A DNA stretch of 64,000 nt from an uncultured Tateyamaria sp. (lineage in GTDB: Bacteria > Pseudomonadota > Alphaproteobacteria > Rhodobacterales > Rhodobacteraceae), in assembly GCF_947503385.1 (NCBI RefSeq), contig NZ_CANNDO010000005.1:124001-188000 (forward strand), read 5' to 3'. Below, piece after piece: positions 53,355 through 62,506 of this stretch. The notes beneath the pieces were generated by a model that ran no database searches, was not told the DNA's origin, and saw only the letters and a list, made by a program, of their open reading frames with translations. Positions within the stretch are counted from its first letter, which is position 1; each line of letters opens with the position of its first letter. The position numbers and the translations under genes were made by a program.

Positions 53355-55598
53355 ATGAGCCGCATCGGAAAGATTGCCCGCCGCACCTTCCTTGTCACCT
53401 CTGCCGCGATTGTAGGGGGCGTCGCCTTTGGCTACTACGCCTACAAGCGCCCGGTTGCGAACCCGCTGCTGGATGACCTCTCCGAAGGGGAGGCGGCGTT
53501 GACGCCCTACGTCAAGATCGACGCGCACGGCATCACCCTGATCACCCCGCGCGCCGACAGCGGGCAGGGGGCCTATTCGGTGCAGGCCGCCCTGATCGCC
53601 GAGGAACTGGACGTGGAACTGGATCAGGTCACTGTCGATCCCGGCCTGCCGGATCCGGCCTATTACAACACCGCGCTCAGCGCCGAGGCTGCGCCTTTCC
53701 GGTCCACCGATGACAGCTTTGCCGCCAATTCGACCCGCGGTGTCATGGACGCGATGATGAAGTTCATGGGGATGCAGATCACCGGCGGCTCGACCACGGT
53801 GCCCGACAGCTTTGAAAAGCTGCGGCTGGCGGGGGCCGTTGCGCGCGAAACGCTCAAGGCTGCGGCCGCACAGCAGACCGGTGCACAGGTGGCCGACCTC
53901 AAAACCGCCAACGGGGCGGTTGAACTGCCCGGCGGTGGCATGATCCCCTACACCGAACTGGCCGCCACCGCCGCCACGCTCGATCCGGTCAATGACGTCA
54001 CGCTGCGCGACCCGTCCACATGGCGGCTGATCGGCAAACCGATGGAACGCGTGGATATCGTGGCCAAGTCCACCGGAACCCAAGACTACGGTATCGACTT
54101 TGAGATTGACGGCATGGTGCACGCCACCGTCCTCACCAACCCGCGCCGTTACGGCGAGGTGATCCGCTTTGACGACAGCGCCGCGCGCGCGATGCGCGGC
54201 GTGCTCGACGTGGTGCCCGTGACGGGTGGGGTTGCCGTGATCGCCGACAATACGTGGCGCGCCATTCAGGCGGCGGGTGCCATCGACGTGGAATGGGGTC
54301 CGGCCCCCTATCCACCCAAGATGGATGGCCACTGGCAAGCCTTGTCCGACAGCTTCAATGACGATCAACTGGACAGCCAATTCCGTGATGACGGAGATGT
54401 GTCCGCTACGCTGGATGCGGCGGCGGAGGTGATCGAAGCCGAGTACCGCGCACCTTACCTCGCGCACCAACCGCTTGAGCCGATCAACGCCACCGTTCTC
54501 GTACAAGACAACCGCGTGGATGTGTGGACCGGCACGCAGATTCCGCGCTTTGTCCAGACCAACGTGGCCAAGATCACAGGCAAAGACACCGATCAGGTCC
54601 ACGTGCATGTGCTGATGATGGGCGGCAGCTTTGGCCACCGGCTTGAGGACCGCGTGGTGCGTCAGGCCGCCGAAATCGCGATGACCCGCCCCGGCACGCC
54701 GGTCAAGTTGACCTATAGTCGGGAAGAAGACTTTGCCCAGAACGACACCCGTCAGATCGCTATGGCCCGTGGGCGCGGCACGGTGCGCGATGGCAAGGTC
54801 GAGGCCTATGATCTGGGCATTGCCATGCCGTCGGTGATTGCCAGCCAGATGGGGCGGCAAGGCTTCCCGACGCCGGGACCCGACTTGCAGATTGTGGCCG
54901 GCGCGTGGGAGCAACCGTTTGATATCCCGCACTATCGCGTGTCGGGCTACCGCGCGCCCGAACTTGGGCCGATCTCGTCCTGGCGGTCTGTCGGGGCATC
55001 GACAAACGGGTTTTTTCACGACGTCTTTCTCGATGAGCTGATCGACGCCGCGGGCGCTGACCCGATGGAAGAACGGCTGCGCCTGATGTGGCATGACCCG
55101 TCCCGCAAGACGCTTGAGGCGGTGGCCGAGATGTCGAACTGGGGCAGCCCGCTTGCGCCGAACACCGGGCGCGGCGTGGCGTTCTGCATGTCCTTTGGTG
55201 TGCCCACCGCGCAGGTGATCGAAGTGTCTTCGACGGATGCGGGTATCATGATCGACAAGGTTTGGTGCGCTGCCGAAGTTGGGCAGGTGATCGACCCGAT
55301 CATGTTCGAGAATATGGTGCAGGGGGGCATCGTCTGGGCGCTGGGCCACGCGATGAACTCCGAGATTACCTATTCGGACGGCATGGTCGAACAGCGCAAC
55401 TATTACGACGCACCGGGGATGCGCCTCTACCAGTCGCCGCAGATCGAGGTGCGCGGGCTGGAGAATGGCCGCGACGTGCGCGGCATGGGTGAGCCGATGG
55501 TGCCCCCCGCCGCCGCGGCGCTGTCCAACGCGATCTTTGCCGCGACGGGCACGCGGGTGCGCGAGATGCCGATGGCGAAGGTCGTCGACTTCGCCTGA
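53355..55598 (+). CDS. iorB: Molybdopterin-binding subunit, xanthine dehydrogenase family (IorB-like)
   Basis: 747 aa. A twin-arginine-type N-terminus (KIARRTFLVTSAAIVGGVAF) implies export to the periplasm with the FeS subunit. MGGSFGHRLEDRVVRQAAEI and SWRSVGASTNGFFHDVFLDE contact the cofactor, and GMGEPMVPPAAAA carries the catalytic Glu (E713). It hydroxylates an N-heterocycle or oxidises an aldehyde; the substrate is unknown. No cofactor-maturation gene is adjacent. Confidence 0.92.
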   Translation: MSRIGKIARRTFLVTSAAIVGGVAFGYYAYKRPVANPLLDDLSEGEAALTPYVKIDAHGITLITPRADSGQGAYSVQAALIAEELDVELDQVTVDPGLPDPAYYNTALSAEAAPFRSTDDSFAANSTRGVMDAMMKFMGMQITGGSTTVPDSFEKLRLAGAVARETLKAAAAQQTGAQVADLKTANGAVELPGGGMIPYTELAATAATLDPVNDVTLRDPSTWRLIGKPMERVDIVAKSTGTQDYGIDFEIDGMVHATVLTNPRRYGEVIRFDDSAARAMRGVLDVVPVTGGVAVIADNTWRAIQAAGAIDVEWGPAPYPPKMDGHWQALSDSFNDDQLDSQFRDDGDVSATLDAAAEVIEAEYRAPYLAHQPLEPINATVLVQDNRVDVWTGTQIPRFVQTNVAKITGKDTDQVHVHVLMMGGSFGHRLEDRVVRQAAEIAMTRPGTPVKLTYSREEDFAQNDTRQIAMARGRGTVRDGKVEAYDLGIAMPSVIASQMGRQGFPTPGPDLQIVAGAWEQPFDIPHYRVSGYRAPELGPISSWRSVGASTNGFFHDVFLDELIDAAGADPMEERLRLMWHDPSRKTLEAVAEMSNWGSPLAPNTGRGVAFCMSFGVPTAQVIEVSSTDAGIMIDKVWCAAEVGQVIDPIMFENMVQGGIVWALGHAMNSEITYSDGMVEQRNYYDAPGMRLYQSPQIEVRGLENGRDVRGMGEPMVPPAAAALSNAIFAATGTRVREMPMAKVVDFA

Positions 55599-55615
55599 CT
55601 CGGAGCATCGCCGCT

Positions 55616-55647
55616 AAAACGGGCGCTGAAAACGTGCCCGTTTTTTT
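55616..55647 (+). terminator. Terminator after iorB
   Basis: AAAACGGGCGC pairs with GTGCCCGTTTT (one wobble) across a 7-base loop, followed by more T. It ends 14 bases before the operator of the next gene and separates the two units. Confidence 0.9.
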
Positions 55648-55660
55648 GTTTGCACCAAAA

Positions 55661-55678
55661 TGTATACGAAGTGTATAC
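55661..55678. promoter_or_regulatory. TGTATAC repeat, likely operator of the downstream GntR gene
   Basis: TGTATAC-GAAG-TGTATAC, 8 bases before the ATG at 55686. It overlaps the expected ribosome-binding region, so bound repressor would block expression of its own operon. Confidence 0.65.
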
Positions 55679-55685
55679 AATGTGA

Positions 55686-56390
55686 ATGCAGCCTGCCGAA
55701 AAGAAACAGACCGCCCTCGACAGCCTCAAGAACGCGATCCTGACGCTCGACCTTGCGCCCGGCTCGGATCTGGACGAGGCGGGGCTGTGCGCGCAATACG
55801 ATCTGTCGCGCACGCCGATGCGCGAAGTGCTGCGGCAACTGGCAGGTGAGGGCTACGTCACCCTGCGCCAGAACCGTGGGGCGCAGGTGTCGGAAATGTC
55901 GCATCGCAGCCTGCGCGCTTTCTTTATCGCGGCGCCCATGATCTATGGCGCGATCCTGCAACTGGCGGCCACGCACCGTACGGAGCCGCAGATTGCTGAC
56001 CTGCGCACGGCACAAGAGGCGTTTCGCGCCGCACTGACCAGCGGGACGACGGCTGCGCGCGCGCTGGCCAACAATCGCTTTCACGAGATCACAGGCGAAA
56101 TGGCGGACAACCCGTTCCTCGCCCCCAGCTTTAACCGGCTGCTGCTGGATCATGCCCGCATCTCGATGACCTTCTACGATCCCCGCGATTCTGCCGAACA
56201 ACGCAACGTCGACCTAGCCTGCCGCCAGCATGACCAGATCATCGCCGCCATCACCGCCCGCGACACGACCAAGGCCGTGCTACTGGCCGACGCCCATTGG
56301 CGGCTGTCGCGGGACCGGATTTCACAATTTGTGATGCCCGGCGGGCTGGACCTGCCGCTTGGCACCCCACCGCAGGAGGCCCGCGCATGA
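55686..56390 (+). CDS. GntR-family regulator (FCD domain)
   Basis: 234 aa. Winged helix LDEAGLCAQYDLSRTPMREV and LRQLAGEGYVTLRQNRGAQV, followed by an FCD domain with NNRFHEITGEMADNPFLAPS and CRQHDQIIAAITARD. First gene of an operon with the aldolase-like, aldehyde dehydrogenase and FAD oxidoreductase genes; its stop overlaps the next start by 4 bases. The TGTATAC repeat upstream suggests autoregulation; the inducer is likely a pathway intermediate. Confidence 0.9.
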   Translation: MQPAEKKQTALDSLKNAILTLDLAPGSDLDEAGLCAQYDLSRTPMREVLRQLAGEGYVTLRQNRGAQVSEMSHRSLRAFFIAAPMIYGAILQLAATHRTEPQIADLRTAQEAFRAALTSGTTAARALANNRFHEITGEMADNPFLAPSFNRLLLDHARISMTFYDPRDSAEQRNVDLACRQHDQIIAAITARDTTKAVLLADAHWRLSRDRISQFVMPGGLDLPLGTPPQEARA

Positions 56391-57304
56391 CGCCCGCCAT
56401 GGAATTCAACGGCATCTATACGCCTGTCGTCACGCCGTTCAACGCCGATTACTCCCCAAATTTCAAGGCTTTGGAGCTGGTCTTGGAGCGTCTGATCAGC
56501 GCCGGGGTGCATGGCGTGATCTCGGGCGGTTCGACCGGCGAAAACTATGCCATGACGGTGGAGGAGCGCCTGTCCGTGGCGCGCGAAACGGTGCGCGTTG
56601 TCGCGGGCCGTGTGCCGGTGATCATGGGCACGGGCGCGATGTTGCCTGCCGATATGCTGGCGCTGGCGCATGGGGGCAAGACGATGGGCGCCGACGCGCT
56701 TTTGGTCGCCACGCCCCCCTATGCCGTGCCGACCGAACGGGAAAACGCGCTGAACGCGCTGGCCATAGACGCCGCCGTGGACCTGCCCATCATGCTTTAC
56801 AACTATCCGGGGCGGATGGGCGTGAACATGGGCGAAGCGTTCCTAGACCGCGTGGGCCGGTCCCGCAATTTCTGCGCGATCAAGGAAAGTTCGGGCGATA
56901 TCAACCGCGTACACCTGCTGGCGCGCGACTATCCGCATATCCAGATGTCTTGCGGCATGGACGATCAGGCGCTGGAATTCTTTGCGTGGGGCGCGCGCAG
57001 CTGGGTCTGTGGCGGCTCGAACTTTCTGCCCGAGGAACATATCGCCCTCTGGCGCGCTTGCGTGGTCGAGGGCAATTTCGACAAGGGGCGGCGGATCATG
57101 TCAGCGATGATGCCGCTGATGCGCGTGCTGGAGCAGGGCGGCAAGTTTGTGCAGTGCATCAAGTACGGTGTGACCGTTCAGGGGATCGACACCGGTGCGA
57201 TCCGCCCACCGCTCAAATCCCTGAACAAGGACGACAAGCGCAGCCTCGAACAGGTGATCCGGGTGCTGCAAACCACCATCGCACGCATTGAACAGGAGGG
57301 CTGA
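56387..57304 (+). CDS. Dihydrodipicolinate synthase/N-acetylneuraminate lyase family protein
   Basis: 305-aa class I aldolase fold. K166 in FCAIKESSGDINR is the Schiff-base lysine, Y138 in MLYNYPGRMG the catalytic tyrosine, and GGSTGENYAMT the phosphate-like loop. Members cleave or dehydrate 2-oxo acids. With an aldehyde dehydrogenase and an amine-oxidising flavoprotein behind it, a role like hydroxyproline degradation (deaminating dehydratase) is plausible. It is unlikely to be DapA of lysine synthesis because of its operon. Confidence 0.88.
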   Translation: MTPAMEFNGIYTPVVTPFNADYSPNFKALELVLERLISAGVHGVISGGSTGENYAMTVEERLSVARETVRVVAGRVPVIMGTGAMLPADMLALAHGGKTMGADALLVATPPYAVPTERENALNALAIDAAVDLPIMLYNYPGRMGVNMGEAFLDRVGRSRNFCAIKESSGDINRVHLLARDYPHIQMSCGMDDQALEFFAWGARSWVCGGSNFLPEEHIALWRACVVEGNFDKGRRIMSAMMPLMRVLEQGGKFVQCIKYGVTVQGIDTGAIRPPLKSLNKDDKRSLEQVIRVLQTTIARIEQEG

Positions 57305-57308
57305 GACC

Positions 57309-58796
57309 ATGCTGACCCATGAGGAATACCGCGCCTTGGCCGACAGCCTGACCCCGGCCACGACCGCGTTTATCGACGGCGGCTTTCGCCCGGCGATCTC
57401 GGGCAAGACTTTTGCCAGCGTGAACCCCGCGACCGGCGCGCCTCTGGCGGATGTGGCCGCCTGTGGCCCCGAAGATGTGGAGATTGCCGTCGCAAAAAGC
57501 CGAGAGGCGTTCGACGATGGCCGCTGGTCGCGGCTGCACCCTGCCGCGCGCAAGGACGTGTTGATCCGCCTGTGCAAATTGATGACGCGCAACGCGCGCG
57601 AACTGGCGGTGCTGGAGAGCCTCGACAGCGGCAAGACGATCTTCGATTGCGAGACGGTCGACATCCCCGAGGCGATCCACTGCATTAAGTGGCACGCAGA
57701 GGCGATCGACAAGATCTACGATCAGGTGGCGCCTGCGTCAGATGACCATATCGCGCTGGTGGTGCGCGAACCGGTGGGGGTTGTGGGCCTTGTGCTGCCG
57801 TGGAATTTTCCCCTGCTGATGATGGCGTGGAAGATTGGTCCGGCGCTGGCGGCGGGCTGTTCTGTGGTGCTGAAACCGGCGGAGGAAACGTCGCTCACGG
57901 CGCTGCGGATGGCGGAACTGGCGATGGAGGCGGGCGTGCCGCGTGGTGTGCTGAACGTGGTGCCGGGTCTGGGCCCGGATGTGGGCGAGCCTATCGGGCG
58001 GCACATGGACATTGACATGGTCAGCTTCACCGGCTCCACCGAGACGGGGATGAAGTTCCTGACCTATGCCGCTGAGTCCAATGCCAAAGAGGTCGTGTTG
58101 GAGATGGGCGGCAAGAACCCGTGCATCGTCATGGACGACGCCGAAAACCTCGACCGCGTGGCGCAGCATGTGGTGAACGGGGCGTTCTGGAACATGGGCG
58201 AAAACTGCTCGGCCATCTCTCGACTGATTGTGCACGAGGATGTGCGGGATGCGCTTGTGCCCCGGATTGAGGTGCACCTGCGGCAGCTGCCCGTGGGTGA
58301 TCCGCTGGACCCGGAGACGCGGCAAGGCGCGCTGGTGAGTGCGGCGCACGTCGACAAGGTCTGTGAATATGTGGAGAAGGCTGGGGATATTCTTGTGGGC
58401 GGGACTGTGGACAAACCCTATGTCTCTCCGACCGTTGTGGCAGCAACGCCCGATAACCCGTTGGCACGGGACGAGATTTTTGGACCTGTGCTGACCGTCA
58501 TCACGGTCCGGTCCTTGGACGAAGCGATATCGGTGGCCAATGACACCGACTATGGCCTGTGCGCGTCGCTGTTCACGGCGAACGGCAAGCGCGCGCTGCG
58601 CGGTGCGCGGATGCTGCGGGCGGGCACTGTGACGGTGAACAGCTATGGCGAAGGGGATATCGCCACGCCGTTCGGAGGTATGAAAATGTCAGGCTTTGGC
58701 GGGCGCGACAATGGATTGCACGCGCATGATCAGTACACGCAGCTCAAGACGATCTGGCTGGACCTCACCGACGACGCGGATGAGGCGATGGAGTGA
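57309..58796 (+). CDS. NAD(P)-dependent aldehyde dehydrogenase
   Basis: 495 aa. Catalytic C300 in NMGENCSAISR and E265 in VVLEMGGKNPCIV; LVLPWNFPLLMMAWKIGPAL and TGSTETGMKF are standard. It oxidises an aldehyde made by a neighbouring enzyme, perhaps a semialdehyde. Betaine-aldehyde and gamma-aminobutyraldehyde dehydrogenases look similar, so the substrate cannot be fixed. Start 57309 (MLTHEEYRALADSLTPATTA) lies 5 bases after the aldolase stop. Confidence 0.92.
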   Translation: MLTHEEYRALADSLTPATTAFIDGGFRPAISGKTFASVNPATGAPLADVAACGPEDVEIAVAKSREAFDDGRWSRLHPAARKDVLIRLCKLMTRNARELAVLESLDSGKTIFDCETVDIPEAIHCIKWHAEAIDKIYDQVAPASDDHIALVVREPVGVVGLVLPWNFPLLMMAWKIGPALAAGCSVVLKPAEETSLTALRMAELAMEAGVPRGVLNVVPGLGPDVGEPIGRHMDIDMVSFTGSTETGMKFLTYAAESNAKEVVLEMGGKNPCIVMDDAENLDRVAQHVVNGAFWNMGENCSAISRLIVHEDVRDALVPRIEVHLRQLPVGDPLDPETRQGALVSAAHVDKVCEYVEKAGDILVGGTVDKPYVSPTVVAATPDNPLARDEIFGPVLTVITVRSLDEAISVANDTDYGLCASLFTANGKRALRGARMLRAGTVTVNSYGEGDIATPFGGMKMSGFGGRDNGLHAHDQYTQLKTIWLDLTDDADEAME

Positions 58797-60127
58797 TCTA
58801 CACCGCGCGGCGTCTGCCCCGGCACCGTGGGCCCGCGGCTTGGGCTGACATCCTTGGGCCGGGGCCCGCATTTCCACGGATCGACAGTAACATCGCGGCG
58901 GACGTTGCGATTGTCGGCGCGGGCTTTGCCGGATTGTCGGCGACCCGCCGTGTCCTGCAAATCTGGCCGCAGGCGCGGGTTGTGGTGCTGGAGGCATGGC
59001 GCGTTGCTGACGGAGCAGCGGGGCGAAACTCGGGCTTTATGATCGATCTGCCGCATGATCTGGCGTCCGAGGATTATGCAGGGGCCGGGGATGATCAAAG
59101 GCTGACGCGATTGAACAGACAGGCCATCGCATTTGCCGGTGCTGCCGCGGCGGACTACGGGATCGCGCCCGATTACTTTGATCCTGCGGGCAAGGTGAAC
59201 GGAGCCGCGACCGAGGCGGGTGATGGTCACAATCGCAGCTATTCCAGACACTTGGGCAATCTGGGTGAGCCGTCGGAATGGTTGGACGCGCAGGCCATGA
59301 CAGAATTGACCGGGTCGCGCCATTACCTGTCCGGTCTGTACACGCCTGGCACCGTGATGTTGCAGCCTGCGGGATACATCCGTGGGCTTGCCGCGGGATT
59401 GGCCGTGCAGGCAGACATTTTTGAGCACAGCCCGGTGCTGAATTTTCGGCGCGTCGGGGGGGACTGGATGCTGCGGACCCCCAAGGGGCAGGTCACGGCC
59501 AACCGCGTGATCCTTGGGGTGAACGGCCATCTCGAAAGCTTTGGCGTGGCCAAGGGACGTCTGGTGCAACTGTTCCTCTTTGCCTCAATGAGCGAGGAAT
59601 TGAGCCCGGAGGCGCGCACCGCACTGGGTGGCGCACCGCGCTGGGGGGTGACACCTTCTGACCCGATGGGCACCACGGTGCGGCGCATCGATGCCGGGCA
59701 GGGCGGGCACCGGATTGTCACGCGAAACTGCGCGGTGGTGCGCCCGGGATTGCAGCCGACTGACCGGGACATGGTCCGTGCGGCGCGGTCACATGCGCGC
59801 GCTTTTGCGCGGCGGTTCCCGCAACTGACCGGGATGCGGCAGGCGCAGGTCTGGGGTGGGCACCTGTGCCTGTCATTGAACGGTGTGGCGCACTCACGAG
59901 AGATCGAAGAGGGTGTGTTCAGCGCATGTGTCCAAAACGGCCTTGGAACGACGCGGGGGACGTTGACCGGGATTGCCGCCGCTGACAGGTGTTGCGGACA
60001 GGTCTCTGAAATAACGTCATATTTTGATGCCGAAAGCGATTTGAAGCCGCTGCCGCCCAAGCCATTCTCCACCTTCGGTGCTAACGCTTATCTGCGTTGG
60101 AAAGAATGGCGCGCCGGGGTTGAATGA
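58793..60127 (+). CDS. FAD-dependent amine/amino-acid oxidoreductase (DAO family)
   Basis: 444 aa starting with GTG in a 4-base overlap with the aldehyde dehydrogenase gene. VAIVGAGFAGLSATRRVLQI is the FAD loop; DGAAGRNSGFMIDLPHDLAS resembles PuuB-type gamma-glutamylputrescine oxidases. It should oxidise a C-N bond, giving the aldehyde or imine used by the neighbours. Alternatives include hydroxyproline dehydrogenase and N-methylglycine-type oxidase. Last gene of the operon. Confidence 0.88.
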   Translation: MIYTARRLPRHRGPAAWADILGPGPAFPRIDSNIAADVAIVGAGFAGLSATRRVLQIWPQARVVVLEAWRVADGAAGRNSGFMIDLPHDLASEDYAGAGDDQRLTRLNRQAIAFAGAAAADYGIAPDYFDPAGKVNGAATEAGDGHNRSYSRHLGNLGEPSEWLDAQAMTELTGSRHYLSGLYTPGTVMLQPAGYIRGLAAGLAVQADIFEHSPVLNFRRVGGDWMLRTPKGQVTANRVILGVNGHLESFGVAKGRLVQLFLFASMSEELSPEARTALGGAPRWGVTPSDPMGTTVRRIDAGQGGHRIVTRNCAVVRPGLQPTDRDMVRAARSHARAFARRFPQLTGMRQAQVWGGHLCLSLNGVAHSREIEEGVFSACVQNGLGTTRGTLTGIAAADRCCGQVSEITSYFDAESDLKPLPPKPFSTFGANAYLRWKEWRAGVE

Positions 60128-60247
60128 TCTTGCCTAAATGCAATGAAGTGGACATTGTTGCCCACCCCTCACTGTGCTGAATTGCATAAAACCGACAGGC
60201 GGCACGGTAATCCCCAGAGCGGGCTCACTTATGTCCACAATCACCCT

Positions 60248-61792
60248 TCAATGGTCTTGATTGAGGGCATCCGCGGCGGGAATTTCTCGCTCGCGCCGGG
60301 CGATATAGTCAAGCAGCGCCTCATTCACGCCGGGGTCCAGCGTGGGTTCCTCGTAGTGGTCCAGCAAGTTGCGCGCATGGGCGAGCGCGCGTTCCGTGAT
60401 CTCCTTGCTGCCCTCCGCCTGCCATTGTTCGATCGAATTGTTGTCGAACAGTTCGGGCATGAAGAACGCGGTCTGAAACGTCTCTTGGGTATGCGAATGG
60501 CCAAGGTAGTGGCCACCGGGGCCGATGTCGCGGACTGCATCAAGGGCTGTGTCAAAGTCATCCCATTGCAGACCTTCGGCCATGCGATAGGCCATGGCGC
60601 ATTGTTCGGCGTCCACGATGAATTTGGCCGTGGAACAGTGCATACCCGCCTCGTTCCACCCGGCTGAATGCCAGATGTAATTGGCCCCGGAATGCATGAC
60701 AGCCGACAGGGTTGTGGCGCTTTCATAACCTGCTTGGGCGTCGAACGTCTTGGCGCCGCCCAATGTGTTCGAGGTGCGCCATGGCACGCCGTAGTGGCGC
60801 GCCATCTGCCCGATCATAAAGTTCATCATGGAAATCTCGGGCGTGCCCGCCATGGGGGCGCCGGATTTCATCGACACGGTGGACAGGTAGTGCCCGTAAA
60901 TCGCGGGCGCGCCGCGACGGATCACCTGCGTGTAGGCCAGGGCCGACAGCGCCTCGGCGTTGAGTTGTGCCACGGATGCGGCCACGGACGCGGGCGTATT
61001 GGCCCCGCCCAGCACAAAGGGCGAGCACAGGACTGGTTGATTGCGGCGGCAAAAGGCGCGCATCGCGCCCAGCATCGTCTCGTCCCAGACCAGTGGTGAA
61101 TTGCCGTTGCAATTGCCAGTGGTGACCGGGTTTTTGTCAATGAAATCATCACCAAAGAGGATCGCGCACATTTCAATGACGTCTTCGGCGTTCTTGGGCG
61201 ACGTGGTCATGCCCATAAAGGTTTTGTCCGAATGACGCATGGATGAATAGGTGATCGCGAGATGCCGGTGGCTGATCGGATGGTCGTACGGCTCGACGAT
61301 GTGATGCGCGGATGAATGCAGCGCGGGCATCATATGGCTGAGCTTGTGGAACATCGCCAGATCGTCGAGCGTGGGATTGCGGCGGACATCATCCAGATCG
61401 CGCAGGAACGGCGCGCCGGTCATCGGCACAAAGATGCTGTTGCGCCCCCCCAAGGCCACGTTTTTGCGCGGATCGCGGGCGTGGTAGGTAAAGGTTTCGG
61501 GGATTGTTGTGATCAACTCACGAACGAGGCCACGGTCGAGGTAAACCGTGTCGCCATCGACCTTAGCACCGGCGTTGCGCCAATCGGCCAGTGCAATGTC
61601 ATCGCGAAACACCACCCCTACATTTTCGAGGATGTCCATCGAGGCGGTGTCGATCCGTTCGACCTGACTGCCGTCCATGATTTCACACCACGGCAAGGTG
61701 TTTTTCAGACCCGGCAGCATGGCGACGTCGGGCGTGCGGCGCGCGGCCCGGCGGCTGGCGCGGCCCCCGGATCGGGTGCGGGTCATGGTCAT
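60248..61792 (-). CDS. MttB-superfamily methyltransferase, non-pyrrolysine
   Basis: 514 aa. Text such as GGRNSIFVPMTGAPFLRDLD, TSSPKN-type loops (MGMTTSPKNAEDVIEMCAIL) and VLGGANTPASVAASVAQLNA matches the trimethylamine methyltransferase superfamily. No in-frame TAG occurs, so it lacks pyrrolysine and would act on betaines (like glycine or proline betaine) rather than trimethylamine. No corrinoid protein gene is near. It is convergent with the FAD oxidoreductase and lies 88 bases downstream of ureG, possibly with its own promoter. Confidence 0.88.
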   Translation of the reverse strand: MTMTRTRSGGRASRRAARRTPDVAMLPGLKNTLPWCEIMDGSQVERIDTASMDILENVGVVFRDDIALADWRNAGAKVDGDTVYLDRGLVRELITTIPETFTYHARDPRKNVALGGRNSIFVPMTGAPFLRDLDDVRRNPTLDDLAMFHKLSHMMPALHSSAHHIVEPYDHPISHRHLAITYSSMRHSDKTFMGMTTSPKNAEDVIEMCAILFGDDFIDKNPVTTGNCNGNSPLVWDETMLGAMRAFCRRNQPVLCSPFVLGGANTPASVAASVAQLNAEALSALAYTQVIRRGAPAIYGHYLSTVSMKSGAPMAGTPEISMMNFMIGQMARHYGVPWRTSNTLGGAKTFDAQAGYESATTLSAVMHSGANYIWHSAGWNEAGMHCSTAKFIVDAEQCAMAYRMAEGLQWDDFDTALDAVRDIGPGGHYLGHSHTQETFQTAFFMPELFDNNSIEQWQAEGSKEITERALAHARNLLDHYEEPTLDPGVNEALLDYIARREREIPAADALNQDH

Positions 61793-61879
61793 GGCGGCTC
61801 TCCTGTTGCCCCGACAGTGAACCGCGGCAATTGCAAGATAACCCGCCCAAGGGCGAACGCCCGTGTCGGTTTCAGACCA

Positions 61880-62506
61880 TTACGCGTGGGTGAGACCAAG
61901 GCCGGACAGGGCGCGGATCTGGTCAATCACCTCCTTCACGCCGGTGCCATGGCGCAGCGCCGTAAACACAAAGGGTCGGCCCGCACGCATCCGGGTCGCG
62001 TCGCGCTCCATCACGTCGAGCGATGCGCCCACATGCGGAGCGAGGTCGGTCTTGTTGATAATGAGCAGGTCGGATTTCGTGATCGCCGGGCCGCCTTTGC
62101 GCGGGATTTCTTCGCCCGCGGCCACGTCGATGACATAAAGGGTGATATCGGCCAGTTCGGGTGAGAAGGTGGCTGACAGGTTGTCCCCGCCGCTTTCGAT
62201 CAGGATCGCCTCGACCTCCGGATGGCGCGCGCGCATCTCGGCCACGGCGGCGAGGTTGATGGAGGCGTCCTCGCGAATGGCGGTATGCGGGCAGCCGCCG
62301 GTTTCCACGCCGATGATGCGATCTTGCGGCAGGATCTGCCGCCGCATCAACTCCTCCGCATCTTCGCGGGTGTAAATGTCGTTTGTGATCACACCGATGG
62401 AATGTTGATCCTTGAGCGCGGCGGCGAGGGCGGCAGTAAGCGTCGTCTTACCCGCGCCAACGGGGCCGCCGATCCCGATGCGCAGAGGACCGTTGAGCGT
62501 TGTCAT
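61880..62506 (-). CDS. ureG: Urease accessory protein UreG
   Basis: 208-aa SIMIBI GTPase that drives nickel insertion into urease. P-loop [11 protein letters not shown] (from residue 13), [16 protein letters not shown] with the nickel-binding CPH motif, and [11 protein letters not shown] for guanine recognition. AGGAT before ATG 62506 sets the start; the longer frame runs antisense through ureF and is not real. Overlaps ureF by 4 bases. Confidence 0.96.
   Translation of the reverse strand: MTTLNGPLRIGIGGPVGAGKTTLTAALAAALKDQHSIGVITNDIYTREDAEELMRRQILPQDRIIGVETGGCPHTAIREDASINLAAVAEMRARHPEVEAILIESGGDNLSATFSPELADITLYVIDVAAGEEIPRKGGPAITKSDLLIINKTDLAPHVGASLDVMERDATRMRAGRPFVFTALRHGTGVKEVIDQIRALSGLGLTHA

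Noticed and set aside
52851-55349. 832-aa open frame on the minus strand
   Set aside because: Antisense of the iorA/iorB genes, whose cofactor motifs are complete.
56387-57304. dapA of lysine synthesis
   Set aside because: The family fits, but the operon with a GntR regulator, aldehyde dehydrogenase and flavin oxidase indicates catabolism.
60138-60238. Nested short inverted repeats (ATGCAAT/ATTGCAT and GTGGACAT/ATGTCCAC) between convergent genes
   Set aside because: Arms of 7-8 bp separated by tens of bases, without a U run; expected by chance at this level, though a weak terminator cannot be excluded.
60248-61792. Pyrrolysine-containing trimethylamine methyltransferase
   Set aside because: No in-frame TAG occurs in the 514-codon frame, so the residue is absent.
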